DNA of 64,000 bases from TMED23 sp964566055 (GTDB lineage Bacteria; Pseudomonadota; Alphaproteobacteria; Rhodospirillales; UBA2165): assembly GCA_964566055.1 (NCBI GenBank), contig CAZMHI010000019.1, positions 1 to 64,000 on the forward strand. Reading direction: 5' to 3'. Positions 25,462 to 33,862 of the stretch are shown piece by piece. Within the stretch, counting starts at the first letter, position 1, and the number at the start of each line of letters is the position of its first letter. Below the pieces are notes generated by a model that saw only the letters and a list, made by a program, of their open reading frames with translations, was not told the origin of the DNA and did not search any database. A program made the translations under genes and the position numbers.

Positions 25462-25514
25462 ATGCGCCCAAAAATTTGAATCGACTTTTATCCTAGGTTT
25501 AAAAGAGCATAAAA

Positions 25515-27896
25515 ATGGCGTCAATTGCCGCAATTTCCCAGCAAATCTGGGACATGAAATACCGCTTCAAGAGCGCTGATGGCGAGGCAATCGACAAAAC
25601 GATTGATGATACCTTCCGCCGAGTCGGTGCTGCTTTGGCTCAAGCTGAGAGCAATCCCGACGACTATGCTATCGAATTTTATGAAGCCCTTCGTGATTTC
25701 CGTTTTCTACCGGCGGGACGAATTATGTCGGGTGCGGGCACAGAGCGAGATGTAACGCTGTTCAACTGCTTTGTCATGGGCGATATCCCCGACGACATGT
25801 CAGGCATATTTGAAAGCCTGCGTGAAGCGGCTTTGACGATGCAGCAGGGCGGCGGTATCGGTTACGATTTCTCAACCTTAAGGCCAAAAGGTGCGGCGGT
25901 TAAAGGCGTCGGTGCGGATGCCTCCGGCCCGCTATCCTTTATGGATGTCTGGGATGCAATGTGCCGGACTATCATGAGCGCCGGCTCCCGGCGAGGCGCC
26001 ATGATGGCGGTGATGCGCTGTGATCACCCCGATATCGAAGCCTTTATTGAAGCCAAGCAGGAACCAGGCCGGTTGCGCATGTTTAATCTGTCCGTTTTGG
26101 TAAGTGATGACTTCATGCGGGCGGTTAAAGAAGATGCAACTTGGGAATTAACCTTTAACGGCACGGTCTATCACAGTCTGCCGGCTCGTGAGTTGTGGGA
26201 AAAAATTATGCGGGCGACTTATGCTTATGCCGAGCCTGGTGTAATTTTTATTGACCGCATCAACCGGCTTAATCCGATCTCCTATTGTGAAACCATTCAC
26301 GCCACCAACCCCTGCGGTGAACAGCCGCTGCCACCCTATGGGGCCTGTTTGTTGGGTTCGATGAATCTGTCGCGTTTTATCAGTGATCCCTTCACGGGTC
26401 AGGCTAGCCTGGATGTCCAGGCGTTGGCCGAAATTGTCGCGACAGCAGTGCGGATGATGGATAATACGATTGAGGTTTCGCGCTTTCCTTTACCCGAGCA
26501 AGAACAGGAAGCCAGAGCAAAACGCCGTATTGGCTTGGGCATCACTGGTCTCGCCGACGCCCTGATCATGTGTAATGCCCGCTACGGTTCTGCCGAAGCG
26601 GTTCGCCTGACCGAGGCCTGGCTAAAAACCATCCAACGTGCTGCCTACCTAACATCAACTGAATTGGCCAAAGAAAAAGGCGCCTTTCCGCTGTTTGATA
26701 AAGCAGCCTATCTTGCCAGTGAAGCACTCAAAAATATTGATGAAGATATTCGGGAAGCCATCGAAGCGCACGGCATGCGCAATGCTTTACTGACCTCGGT
26801 GGCGCCAACTGGCACCATTTCCTTATTTGCCGATAACGTTTCGTCAGGTCTGGAGCCGGTGTTTAGTTTTGCCTATACCCGTCATGTCATGATGCCGGAT
26901 GGCAGCCGGCGCGATGAGGAAGTCACCGATTACGCCTATCGTTTATTCCGGCGGCTTCATGGCGAGGAGATGCCGCTGCCGGCAGCCTTCGTCGATGCCC
27001 AGGGACTATCGCCTAAAGACCATTTAGTGATGCAAGCTGCCGTGCAGAAATTTATTGATAGTTCAATATCTAAAACCATCAACTGCCCGGAAGATATTTC
27101 CTTTGATGAATTTAAAGATATCTATGTGCAGGCCTATGAGCTTGGCTGCAAAGGTTGCACGACCTACCGGCCTAATGAGGTTACCGGCGCGGTGCTTGAA
27201 ACCAAGACGGCAAAAGACAAACGTGAAGCCGCCAATGATCAAGCCGAGCTCCCCTTAGAAGCACCCAAAAAAGCCGCCGCCGGTGCCAATGCCAAACCTA
27301 AGGATATCGGCGATAGTGGCATTTTACATTATTTAACCCAGCCTCTCGACCGCCCGGAGGCGCTTGAAGGCGCCACCTACAAGGTGCAATGGCCGGAAAG
27401 CGATCATGCGCTTTATATCACGATCAATGACGTTATCCAGGATGGACGGCGGCGGCCTTTCGAAGTCTTTATCAATTCAAAGAATACCGAACATTTTGCC
27501 TGGTCGGTTGCGCTGACTCGCATGATTTCTGCTGTCTTCCGGCGTGGTGGCGACGTTTCATTTGTCGTTGAAGAGCTGAAGGCGGTCTTTGACCCCAGAG
27601 GCGGTCAGTGGGTGAAAGGGCGCTATGTGCCATCGCTATTGGCGGCGATTGGCGGTGTGCTGGAAGAGCACATGATTATGATCGGCTTTATGAAAGCCCC
27701 GGGATCATTGGACGAAGATGAAGTTCTGGCTAAACCACAGGTGGTTAATTTAACGGCAGGGCAAGAATCACAAGAAACCTCAGAGAAGGCTCTGGAAAAT
27801 CGTTTTCGTCAATGCCCAAAATGCGGCCAGGCCAGTTTGATTCGCCAAGAAGGCTGCGATACCTGTACCAGCTGCGCTTATTCAAAATGCGGTTAG
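25515..27896 (+). CDS. nrdJ: Adenosylcobalamin-dependent (class II) ribonucleotide reductase
   Basis: 793-residue reductase making deoxyribonucleotides, oxygen-independent and needing adenosylcobalamin. Visible landmarks: LFNCFVMGD with the N-terminal redox cysteine, SRRGAMMAVM, the catalytic loop NPCGEQPLPPYGACLLGS (Cys and Glu about 266-268), and SVAPTGTISLFADNVSSGLEPVF. The C-terminal part after residue 560 ends in a zinc-ribbon-like CPKCG...CTSCAYSKCG, which carries the swinging cysteines. The length fits the shorter NrdJ type rather than the 1200-residue alphaproteobacterial one. A PduO-type adenosyltransferase gene 1.4 kb downstream can supply the cofactor. Confidence 0.95.
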   Translation: MASIAAISQQIWDMKYRFKSADGEAIDKTIDDTFRRVGAALAQAESNPDDYAIEFYEALRDFRFLPAGRIMSGAGTERDVTLFNCFVMGDIPDDMSGIFESLREAALTMQQGGGIGYDFSTLRPKGAAVKGVGADASGPLSFMDVWDAMCRTIMSAGSRRGAMMAVMRCDHPDIEAFIEAKQEPGRLRMFNLSVLVSDDFMRAVKEDATWELTFNGTVYHSLPARELWEKIMRATYAYAEPGVIFIDRINRLNPISYCETIHATNPCGEQPLPPYGACLLGSMNLSRFISDPFTGQASLDVQALAEIVATAVRMMDNTIEVSRFPLPEQEQEARAKRRIGLGITGLADALIMCNARYGSAEAVRLTEAWLKTIQRAAYLTSTELAKEKGAFPLFDKAAYLASEALKNIDEDIREAIEAHGMRNALLTSVAPTGTISLFADNVSSGLEPVFSFAYTRHVMMPDGSRRDEEVTDYAYRLFRRLHGEEMPLPAAFVDAQGLSPKDHLVMQAAVQKFIDSSISKTINCPEDISFDEFKDIYVQAYELGCKGCTTYRPNEVTGAVLETKTAKDKREAANDQAELPLEAPKKAAAGANAKPKDIGDSGILHYLTQPLDRPEALEGATYKVQWPESDHALYITINDVIQDGRRRPFEVFINSKNTEHFAWSVALTRMISAVFRRGGDVSFVVEELKAVFDPRGGQWVKGRYVPSLLAAIGGVLEEHMIMIGFMKAPGSLDEDEVLAKPQVVNLTAGQESQETSEKALENRFRQCPKCGQASLIRQEGCDTCTSCAYSKCG

Positions 27897-27913
27897 ATTG
27901 ATTGCAATAAAAA

Positions 27914-27942
27914 ACGCCGGCCATTCGGCCAGCGTATTTTTT
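27914..27942. terminator. Bidirectional intrinsic terminator
   Basis: ACGCCGGCC-ATTC-GGCCAGCGT forms a GC-rich hairpin with one mismatch and a 4-base loop, followed by ATTTTTT on the plus strand and preceded by AAAAAA, so it can end nrdJ rightward and the small gene leftward. Confidence 0.85.
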
Positions 27943-27960
27943 CGGTATTTCTACAGTTGA

Positions 27961-28266
27961 TTAATCTTTTCTTTCCGGAACCGGATCACCTTGTAAAAGA
28001 TTCTCGACAATAATTTGTGCTTTTGAACTGCCACCTTCCTGACCCGTGCTGTCTTTCGTGGCAGCCACAATCCAGGCTTTTATTGCATCGGCATCGATTT
28101 CGGTTTTTTTCATCACTTCAACCATGATTGCTTCCAAGGCAATAACGTGAGCAGCAATATCGTCCAGCTGATCAAAATGTCCATCAACGCCTTCGCCAAT
28201 TGAGACGAGGTCTTTTTGTAACTGCTTAATACTTTCTTCTACTTCTTTAATTTGATCAAAGAACAT
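27961..28266 (-). CDS. Small acidic helical protein of unknown function
   Basis: 101 residues, mostly helical, with heptad-like spacing (DQIKEVEESIKQLQKDLVSI) suggesting a short coiled coil. The ATG of MFFDQIKE has a perfect AGGAGGA ribosome site five bases upstream, which decides the start; a longer frame adds 13 residues. No domain is recognised and no neighbour shares its direction. It converges on nrdJ across the shared terminator. Confidence 0.72.
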   Translation of the reverse strand: MFFDQIKEVEESIKQLQKDLVSIGEGVDGHFDQLDDIAAHVIALEAIMVEVMKKTEIDADAIKAWIVAATKDSTGQEGGSSKAQIIVENLLQGDPVPERKD

Positions 28267-28525
28267 TTCGTCCTCCTGATTGAAATTTCTATTCAAACCA
28301 TACACTGCCGAACCACTAAAGTCATCGTCCGATCAGCCTTACTTGAGAAAGCGATTTCCCTTGTTAACGGCAGTTGCCTAGTCTGAGAGTTGATTACAGA
28401 TATATGGGATTTTTGTTTTAGATACCCACCAATTTATTGTTAATTTCTCAATTTTTCTACAACGCTAAATTATTTAAGGGTGAAAGGTTAACATTCAGCA
28501 AAAATGCTTGAATTATTCGCTAACA

Positions 28526-28555
28526 TTGGTGAAATTTCACGAGTCTGATTATAAT
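28526..28555 (+). promoter_or_regulatory. Promoter with overlapping 12-bp palindrome
   Basis: TTGGTG and TATAAT are 18 bases apart, about 75 bases before the GIY-YIG-like gene. A perfect palindrome GTGAAATTTCAC (28529-28540) overlaps the -35 and spacer, where a repressor would block polymerase. The rest of the 363-base divergent gap is AT-rich with no other feature I can support. Confidence 0.5.
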
Positions 28556-28629
28556 TAGACTATTATGAACCATTGACGGCAAAAATAAGTCGTCATCCAA
28601 TAAGTCTTAAACACGGAAAGTTTTCAAAT

Positions 28630-29079
28630 ATGGCATTATTTGGGGGTAAAAATACTGAACCACCAAAAATAGTTAACCCGATCGATCCTAAATGGGCAAG
28701 AAATTCTACTGGCGCTTTCAATAGATTGCTCTCATTTGATCCTGAAAGCGCTAACATCAGGGATGTTGGCGGGGTTTATATTGTTTGGCATGGTGGTGTT
28801 AAACCGGCTTGGGTTTATGTCGGCGAAACGCCTAACTTAGCGAGATCGATTAATGAACTGCTCGACAATGATGACGTCACGCAGTTTGAGATCAATGGCA
28901 GGTTATATGTCTCCTGGTCACCGGTATTGGAAGAATATCGGCGTGGTGTGGTGCTCTATTTAACCCAATCGTTGAAACCCGAGGTCGAGAACCCTCGCGC
29001 TCCGACGGAAGAAACCAACGAAACTTATTTAATTCCGGTATTACTGCCTGGCGAAGAACCTAAAGAACAAGCGGAATGA
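28630..29079 (+). CDS. GIY-YIG-fold-like protein
   Basis: 149 residues. GGVYIVWHGG...AWVYVGETPNLARSINELL has the two-strand GVY-YVG pattern and following helix of the GIY-YIG nuclease fold (about residues 46-78), and RRGVVLYLTQSLKPEVENPRAP (about 108-130) aligns with its last helix and P-x-x-N segment. The metal-binding Glu expected in that helix is not obvious, so it may be a non-catalytic or altered member. Family assignment is from pattern only. Start at the ATG of MALFGGKN; a longer frame adds 19 unlikely residues. The HIG1-like gene follows after 11 bases. Confidence 0.6.
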   Translation: MALFGGKNTEPPKIVNPIDPKWARNSTGAFNRLLSFDPESANIRDVGGVYIVWHGGVKPAWVYVGETPNLARSINELLDNDDVTQFEINGRLYVSWSPVLEEYRRGVVLYLTQSLKPEVENPRAPTEETNETYLIPVLLPGEEPKEQAE

Positions 29080-29090
29080 AAGTGTAATCT

Positions 29091-29312
29091 ATGAGCACCT
29101 TTTTAAGCTTGGTGCCGACACTACTCCTGATCGCGGTCATTGCCACGGCAATTGTCTTGTTTGCCGGCATCATCAGCATGGTGAGCGACAAAAAATTCCC
29201 GCCGGCCTTCAGAAATAAGATGATGCGGGCGCGGGTTATTCTGCAAGGTATTGTTATCGTATTATTCCTAATTATGATATTTTCTTCAGCTCTTGCCCCA
29301 GGATCTGGCTAA
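29091..29312 (+). CDS. HIG1-domain twin-transmembrane small protein
   Basis: 73 residues with two hydrophobic helices (about 5-28 and 45-67) joined by a basic loop KKFPPAFRNKMMRARVILQG, as in bacterial HIG1-like (hypoxia-induced family) proteins. In alphaproteobacteria this small gene commonly precedes the PduO-type cobalamin adenosyltransferase. Some relatives affect respiratory complexes; here only the membrane location is clear. Confidence 0.82.
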   Translation: MSTFLSLVPTLLLIAVIATAIVLFAGIISMVSDKKFPPAFRNKMMRARVILQGIVIVLFLIMIFSSALAPGSG

Positions 29313-29334
29313 GGATAAAGAACGGGATGAAGCC

Positions 29335-29898
29335 TTGGTAAAACTCGACAAAATATACACCACCGGCGGCGATCAGGGCGAAACTTCGCTCAGCGATGGC
29401 AGTCGTGTCAACAAACACGATTTGCGGGTCGAGGCCTACGGCACGGTAGACGAGGCTAACGCCCATATTGGTGTGGCTAGGCTGCATACAACCGCAGAAA
29501 TTGACGCCATGCTTGGACGATTGCAAAACGACCTGTTTGATTTGGGAGCTGATCTGGCTAAACCTATATCAGATCAAGCGCAATCGAATGATCTCAGAAT
29601 CGTGCAGTCTCAAATTGATCGCCTGGAGCAGGAAATAGACCAGTTGAACGGTAGCCTGGACCCGCTCACATCATTTGTTTTACCCGGTGGCAGCGCCGGC
29701 GCGGCCCATCTCCATGTTGCCCGAACCGTTGCCCGGCGAGCAGAAAGATTGGTCAGCGAACTTGCCATCGAAGAAGAACTAAATTCGTTGAGTCTGATCT
29801 ATTTAAACCGGTTATCTGATCATTTATTCGTTTTAGCCCGTTATTTAAATGATAATGGTTCTGCTGATATTCTTTGGGAACCCGCCAAAAATCACTGA
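29335..29898 (+). CDS. Cob(I)alamin adenosyltransferase, PduO type
   Basis: 187 residues. Attaches adenosine from ATP to cob(I)alamin to give adenosylcobalamin. The N-terminal KLDKIYTTGGDQGETSLSDGSRV is the ATP-binding motif and RTVARRAERLV the conserved helix of PduO/MMAB enzymes. No ATG fits: TTG in GCC-TTG-GTA-AAA gives the family start MVKLDKIYT and avoids the HIG1 gene; an earlier TTG would add 14 residues and overlap it. It follows the HIG1 gene by 22 bases. Product supplies the class II ribonucleotide reductase. Confidence 0.88.
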   Translation: MVKLDKIYTTGGDQGETSLSDGSRVNKHDLRVEAYGTVDEANAHIGVARLHTTAEIDAMLGRLQNDLFDLGADLAKPISDQAQSNDLRIVQSQIDRLEQEIDQLNGSLDPLTSFVLPGGSAGAAHLHVARTVARRAERLVSELAIEEELNSLSLIYLNRLSDHLFVLARYLNDNGSADILWEPAKNH

Positions 29899-29937
29899 TT
29901 TTGAGTGATTCAAATTGACATATTTTGACCTGTGTTA

Positions 29938-29966
29938 TTGACAGAGCATTGGCGAATTCATATGTT
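29938..29966 (+). promoter_or_regulatory. Sigma-70-like promoter for etfBA
   Basis: A consensus TTGACA and TATGTT separated by 17 bases, 67 bases before the etfB ATG: the best -35/-10 pair seen in the window. Confidence 0.65.
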
Positions 29967-30032
29967 TCGCGCTAAATCGGAATTCAAATACCGATTTATT
30001 TGATTCAGTGACCAAATACCATAGGAAATCGT

Positions 30033-30782
30033 ATGAAAGTCCTTGTCGCGATTAAGCGCGTAATTGATTACAACGTAAAAATCCGGGTTAAATCTGATGA
30101 AACCGGCGTTGAAACAACCAACGTCAAAATGTCGATGAACCCGTTTGATGAAATTGCTGTCGAAGAGGGTGTCCGCCTAAGAGAAAACGGTGGTGCTGAG
30201 GAGTTGATTGCTGTTTCGATTGGCCCCAAACAGGCTCAGGAGACGATCCGTACTGCCTTGGCGATGGGCGCCGACCGCGGCATTCATGTCGAAACCGATG
30301 ATGATCTTGAGCCGCTCGCGGTCGCGAAACTCTTGAAAGCAATTGTCGATAAAGAAAATCCGGATCTGGTTGTGCTCGGCAAACAGGCGATTGATGACGA
30401 TAGTAATCAAACCGGCCAAATGCTGGCAGCTTTGTTGGGCTGGTCACAGGGCACTTTCGCCTCTGAGCTTTCGATGAGTGATGGCAAAGCTAATGTGACA
30501 CGTGAGATCGATGGCGGCCTTGAAACCATTCAGATCAATATGCCGGCCGTTGTAACGACGGATTTACGTCTCAACACACCGCGCTATGCATCGCTGCCGA
30601 ATATTATGAAAGCCAAGAAAAAACCGATCGATGAGTCTTCACCTGCTGATCTTGGGGTTGATATTTCAGCGCGGCTAACGACATTAAAAGTGACCGAACC
30701 GTCATCACGGGAGGCTGGCGTTATTGTCGAAGACGTCGCCGAATTGGTCGACAAATTGAAAAACGAAGCCAAGGTCATATAG
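30033..30782 (+). CDS. etfB: Electron transfer flavoprotein beta subunit
   Basis: 249-residue subunit that holds AMP and, with EtfA, passes electrons from acyl-CoA and other dehydrogenases to ETF-quinone oxidoreductase. MKVLVAIKRVIDYNVKIRVK at the start, SMNPFDEIAVEE, VVLGKQAIDDDSNQTGQMLA and the recognition-loop-containing LPNIMKAKKKPI are all standard. GAGGAGG precedes etfA 14 bases later, so both form one unit. Electron donors can include the acyl-CoA dehydrogenase at 43.6 kb. Confidence 0.95.
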   Translation: MKVLVAIKRVIDYNVKIRVKSDETGVETTNVKMSMNPFDEIAVEEGVRLRENGGAEELIAVSIGPKQAQETIRTALAMGADRGIHVETDDDLEPLAVAKLLKAIVDKENPDLVVLGKQAIDDDSNQTGQMLAALLGWSQGTFASELSMSDGKANVTREIDGGLETIQINMPAVVTTDLRLNTPRYASLPNIMKAKKKPIDESSPADLGVDISARLTTLKVTEPSSREAGVIVEDVAELVDKLKNEAKVI

Positions 30783-30795
30783 AGGAGGACGCACA

Positions 30796-31728
30796 ATGAC
30801 AGTTCTGGTTATAGCTGATCACGATAATGCGGCCCTCAAAGGGGCCACGTTCAATACCGTCACTGCTGCCGCTGAGCTTGGTGACGTAACAATTTTAGTC
30901 GCTGGCAGTGATTGCGGCGCCGTGGCTGAAGAAGCTTCTAAACTTTCGGGTATCACCAAAGTCCTGGTGGCCGATGATGCCCAATACGCCAATCCTTTGG
31001 CCGAAGTGTTTGCCCCTTTAGTTATCGGTATGGCAGGTGATTACACACACATTCTGGCGTCAGCGACAACGTTTGGTAAGAACCTGCTACCACGGATAGC
31101 AGCCCTTTTGGATGTCCAGCAGATATCTGAGATTACGGCCATTCAAAGCGCCGATACATTTGAACGGCCAATCTATGCCGGTAACGCAGTAGCCACTGTT
31201 CAATCGAGCGATGCCACCAAACTTATAACTGTCCGGGCGACAGCCTTTGAAGCGGCGGTTGCCGGTGACAATGCTGCTGAGGTTACAGCAATTGACACTT
31301 CCGAAAATCCTGGCCTGTCTGAATTTGTCAGCACTGAACTGACTAAATCGGATCGTCCGGAGTTGACGGCGGCACGGGTCATAATCTCTGGCGGTCGTGG
31401 CATGCAGGACGGTGAAAATTTTGCCCTACTGGAAAAAGTCGCGGACATCTTGGGTGCCGCCGTTGGCGCCTCCCGCGCCGCAGTTGATTCCGGTTTTGTC
31501 TCCAACGACTATCAGGTCGGCCAGACCGGTAAAATCGTTGCCCCAGAACTCTACATTGCCGTTGGTATCTCCGGCGCCATTCAGCATTTGGCTGGCATGA
31601 AAGACAGTAAAGTTATAGTTGCGATCAACAAAGACGAAGAAGCCCCAATTTTCCAAGTCGCGGATTACGGTCTGGTTGCAGACCTTTTCAAAGCGGTCCC
31701 TGAACTGGAAATCGAACTCGAAAAATGA
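30796..31728 (+). CDS. etfA: Electron transfer flavoprotein alpha subunit
   Basis: 310-residue FAD-binding subunit. The C-terminal FAD domain is seen in ARVIISGGRGMQDGENF, GASRAAVDSGFVSNDYQVGQTGK and YIAVGISGAIQHLAGMKDSK (about 190-290). Works with EtfB in electron transfer. The ATG has a strong GAGGAGG site. It is followed by the 3-hydroxybutyryl-CoA dehydrogenase gene after about 15-60 bases, a frequent alphaproteobacterial arrangement that suggests shared fatty acid or PHB metabolism. Confidence 0.95.
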   Translation: MTVLVIADHDNAALKGATFNTVTAAAELGDVTILVAGSDCGAVAEEASKLSGITKVLVADDAQYANPLAEVFAPLVIGMAGDYTHILASATTFGKNLLPRIAALLDVQQISEITAIQSADTFERPIYAGNAVATVQSSDATKLITVRATAFEAAVAGDNAAEVTAIDTSENPGLSEFVSTELTKSDRPELTAARVIISGGRGMQDGENFALLEKVADILGAAVGASRAAVDSGFVSNDYQVGQTGKIVAPELYIAVGISGAIQHLAGMKDSKVIVAINKDEEAPIFQVADYGLVADLFKAVPELEIELEK

Positions 31729-31787
31729 GAGAATAAAATATAATGAACAAAATAACCAATATTGATAACGAAAAGCGGTCAAATAAA

Positions 31788-32669
31788 ATGAACAATGAAA
31801 TTAAAAATATCGGTGTTATTGGCGCAGGCCAAATGGGTCTTGGCATTGCACATGTTTGTGCCGCTTCCAGTTATGACGTGAAACTCGTTGATATTGATGA
31901 CGCTGCCCTGACCAGGGCGACAGATGAAATTGATAAGAATTTAGGCCGGCTGGTATCACGTGGCAAAATTTCCGACGCTGACAAAAAAGCAGCGATGGCC
32001 AATATTTCTACCGATACCTCATTCGAATCTTTAGGCGATTGTGATCTGGTAATTGAAGCGGCGACTGAAAACGAAGAAATTAAAAAAGCCATCTATGCTC
32101 AGGTTTGCCCAATTCTAAAAGAAGACGCGATCCTGTCGACCAACACGTCTTCTATTTCCATCACCCGCTTAGCCGCCGAGACCGACCGGCCTGGCCGTTT
32201 CATGGGTATCCACTTTATGAACCCGGCGCCGTTGATGGAGTTAATTGAACTAATTCGCGGCATTGCGACGGAACCTGAAACCTTTGAAACGATTCGCGAT
32301 TTCACCTCCAAACTTGGCAAGACACCCGTCAGCGCCGAAGATTTTCCGGCCTTCATCGTCAATCGGATATTGATGCCGATGATCAATGAAGCGGTTTACA
32401 CCCTCTATGAAGGTGTTGGCTCCGTGGATGCGATTGATACCGCCATGAAGCTTGGCGCCCACCACCCGATGGGACCCTTGCAACTGGCTGACTTTATCGG
32501 CTTGGATACCTGCCTATCGGTGATGCAAGTGCTGCATGACGGCTTGGCCGATACCAAATACCGCCCTTGCCCGCTGCTGGTTAAATATGTTGAAGCCGGT
32601 TGGCTTGGCCGCAAATCCGGTCGCGGTTTCTACGATTATTCCGGCGACGTACCCCAACCGACACGTTAG
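31788..32669 (+). CDS. hbd: 3-hydroxybutyryl-CoA dehydrogenase
   Basis: 293-residue NAD(P) enzyme interconverting 3-hydroxybutyryl-CoA and acetoacetyl-CoA. It has GVIGAGQMGLGIAHVCA (nucleotide fold), NTSSISITRLAA, IHFMNPAPLMELIE with the catalytic His, and HHPMGPLQLADFIGLDT in the C-terminal domain. The ATG of MNNEIKNIGVIG gives the family start; an in-frame ATG 15 codons upstream (31743) is possible because neither has a strong ribosome site. Converges on ccrM with a 12-base gap. Confidence 0.92.
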   Translation: MNNEIKNIGVIGAGQMGLGIAHVCAASSYDVKLVDIDDAALTRATDEIDKNLGRLVSRGKISDADKKAAMANISTDTSFESLGDCDLVIEAATENEEIKKAIYAQVCPILKEDAILSTNTSSISITRLAAETDRPGRFMGIHFMNPAPLMELIELIRGIATEPETFETIRDFTSKLGKTPVSAEDFPAFIVNRILMPMINEAVYTLYEGVGSVDAIDTAMKLGAHHPMGPLQLADFIGLDTCLSVMQVLHDGLADTKYRPCPLLVKYVEAGWLGRKSGRGFYDYSGDVPQPTR

Positions 32670-32681
32670 ACATAATTCTGT

Positions 32682-33770
32682 TTAATGCAGCTCCGCCCGC
32701 AATTGCTGGCGGAGCACATCGATCGGCATCATTTTGCCCTCAACATCCAGATGCCAGAAGGTCCAGCCGTTACAGGCCGGTGCATCCTGCACCAAAGCAC
32801 CAACCCGGTGAATTGAGCCCCGATGATCCGAGCTGATGATCGAGCCGTCGGCGCGAACTTTGGCGGTATGACGTTTCCGGGTATCACTTAATACCGTGCC
32901 GGGCTCCAGCAAGCCGCGTTCAACCAGCCAGCCAAAGGGGATACGCGGCTCTTTCTTTTTCGACGGCGTCGTCAGCAGACTTTGGTCCGCCGGCCCACTG
33001 ATCTGAGACAGCCGTTTTTTCGCCACTTTAATGTAATCCTTGTCGCGTTCGACACCGATATAATTCCGGCCAAGCTTTTTAGCGACAGCTCCGGTTGTGC
33101 CCGTGCCAAAGAACGGGTCCAGCACCACATCACCCGGCTCCGTCGAGGACAGGATAACCCGGTGCAGCAGTGATTCCGGTTTTTGCGTCGGATGCGCTTT
33201 TTTGCCGTCTTTTTCGTTCTTGATGCGCTCACCGCCATTGCAGATCGGCAACAACCAGTCTGAGCGCATCTGCACATCTTCGTTCAATGCTTTCATGGCT
33301 TCATAGTTAAAGCGGTATTTGGCGCCTTTGCCTTTGGAGCACCAGATCAGCGTTTCATGGGCATTGGTGAAACGTTTGCCGCGAAAATTCGGCATCGGAT
33401 TGGTCTTGCGCCAGATTACATCATTGAGCATCCAAAAGCCCATGTCTTGCAGCGCCGTACCAATACGGAAAATGTTGTGATAGCTGCCGATCACCCACAG
33501 CGTGCCGGTTTCTTTGAGCACCCGCCGCGCTTCAGTGAGCCAGGAACGGGAGAATTTATCATAAGCGGCAAAGCTTTCGAATTGATCCCAGTCATCGTCG
33601 ACTGCGTCAACTTTGGAATTATTGGGACGTAGAAGCTCCCCTGCCAATTGTAAATTATAAGGGGGATCCGCGAATATGACGTCGACCGAAGCGCTCGGTA
33701 GCGTCTTCATCATCTCGACGCTATCGCCTTCGAGAATCTGATTAAGTTTTAAATTTTTGTGACCTGCCAT
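32682..33770 (-). CDS. ccrM: CcrM-type adenine-specific DNA methyltransferase (GANTC)
   Basis: 362-residue beta-class N6-adenine methyltransferase: catalytic DPPYNLQL near residue 37 precedes the SAM-binding DPFFGTGTTGAVAKKLGRNYIGVERD near 215, and a C-terminal CcrM extension with GSIHRVGALVQDAPACNGWTFWH follows. In alphaproteobacteria CcrM methylates GANTC late in replication and links methylation state to cell-cycle gene expression; it is often essential. It ends a leftward run with rnhB 92 bases upstream. Target specificity is assigned by family, not shown here. Confidence 0.93.
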   Translation of the reverse strand: MAGHKNLKLNQILEGDSVEMMKTLPSASVDVIFADPPYNLQLAGELLRPNNSKVDAVDDDWDQFESFAAYDKFSRSWLTEARRVLKETGTLWVIGSYHNIFRIGTALQDMGFWMLNDVIWRKTNPMPNFRGKRFTNAHETLIWCSKGKGAKYRFNYEAMKALNEDVQMRSDWLLPICNGGERIKNEKDGKKAHPTQKPESLLHRVILSSTEPGDVVLDPFFGTGTTGAVAKKLGRNYIGVERDKDYIKVAKKRLSQISGPADQSLLTTPSKKKEPRIPFGWLVERGLLEPGTVLSDTRKRHTAKVRADGSIISSDHRGSIHRVGALVQDAPACNGWTFWHLDVEGKMMPIDVLRQQLRAELH

Positions 33771-33862
33771 AACCCGCGCATACTGAGTCTTTGGCGATTC
33801 CGCGTCAAGAACTATTTAGAATCAATGACTTAGCAGTGATCGTCCGCCACAACATGTAGGAG

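Noticed and set aside
25219..25514. Possible cobalamin riboswitch before nrdJ
   Set aside because: A GCCTGTGAATCC stretch near 25327 loosely recalls a B12 box, but the rest of the fold is missing.
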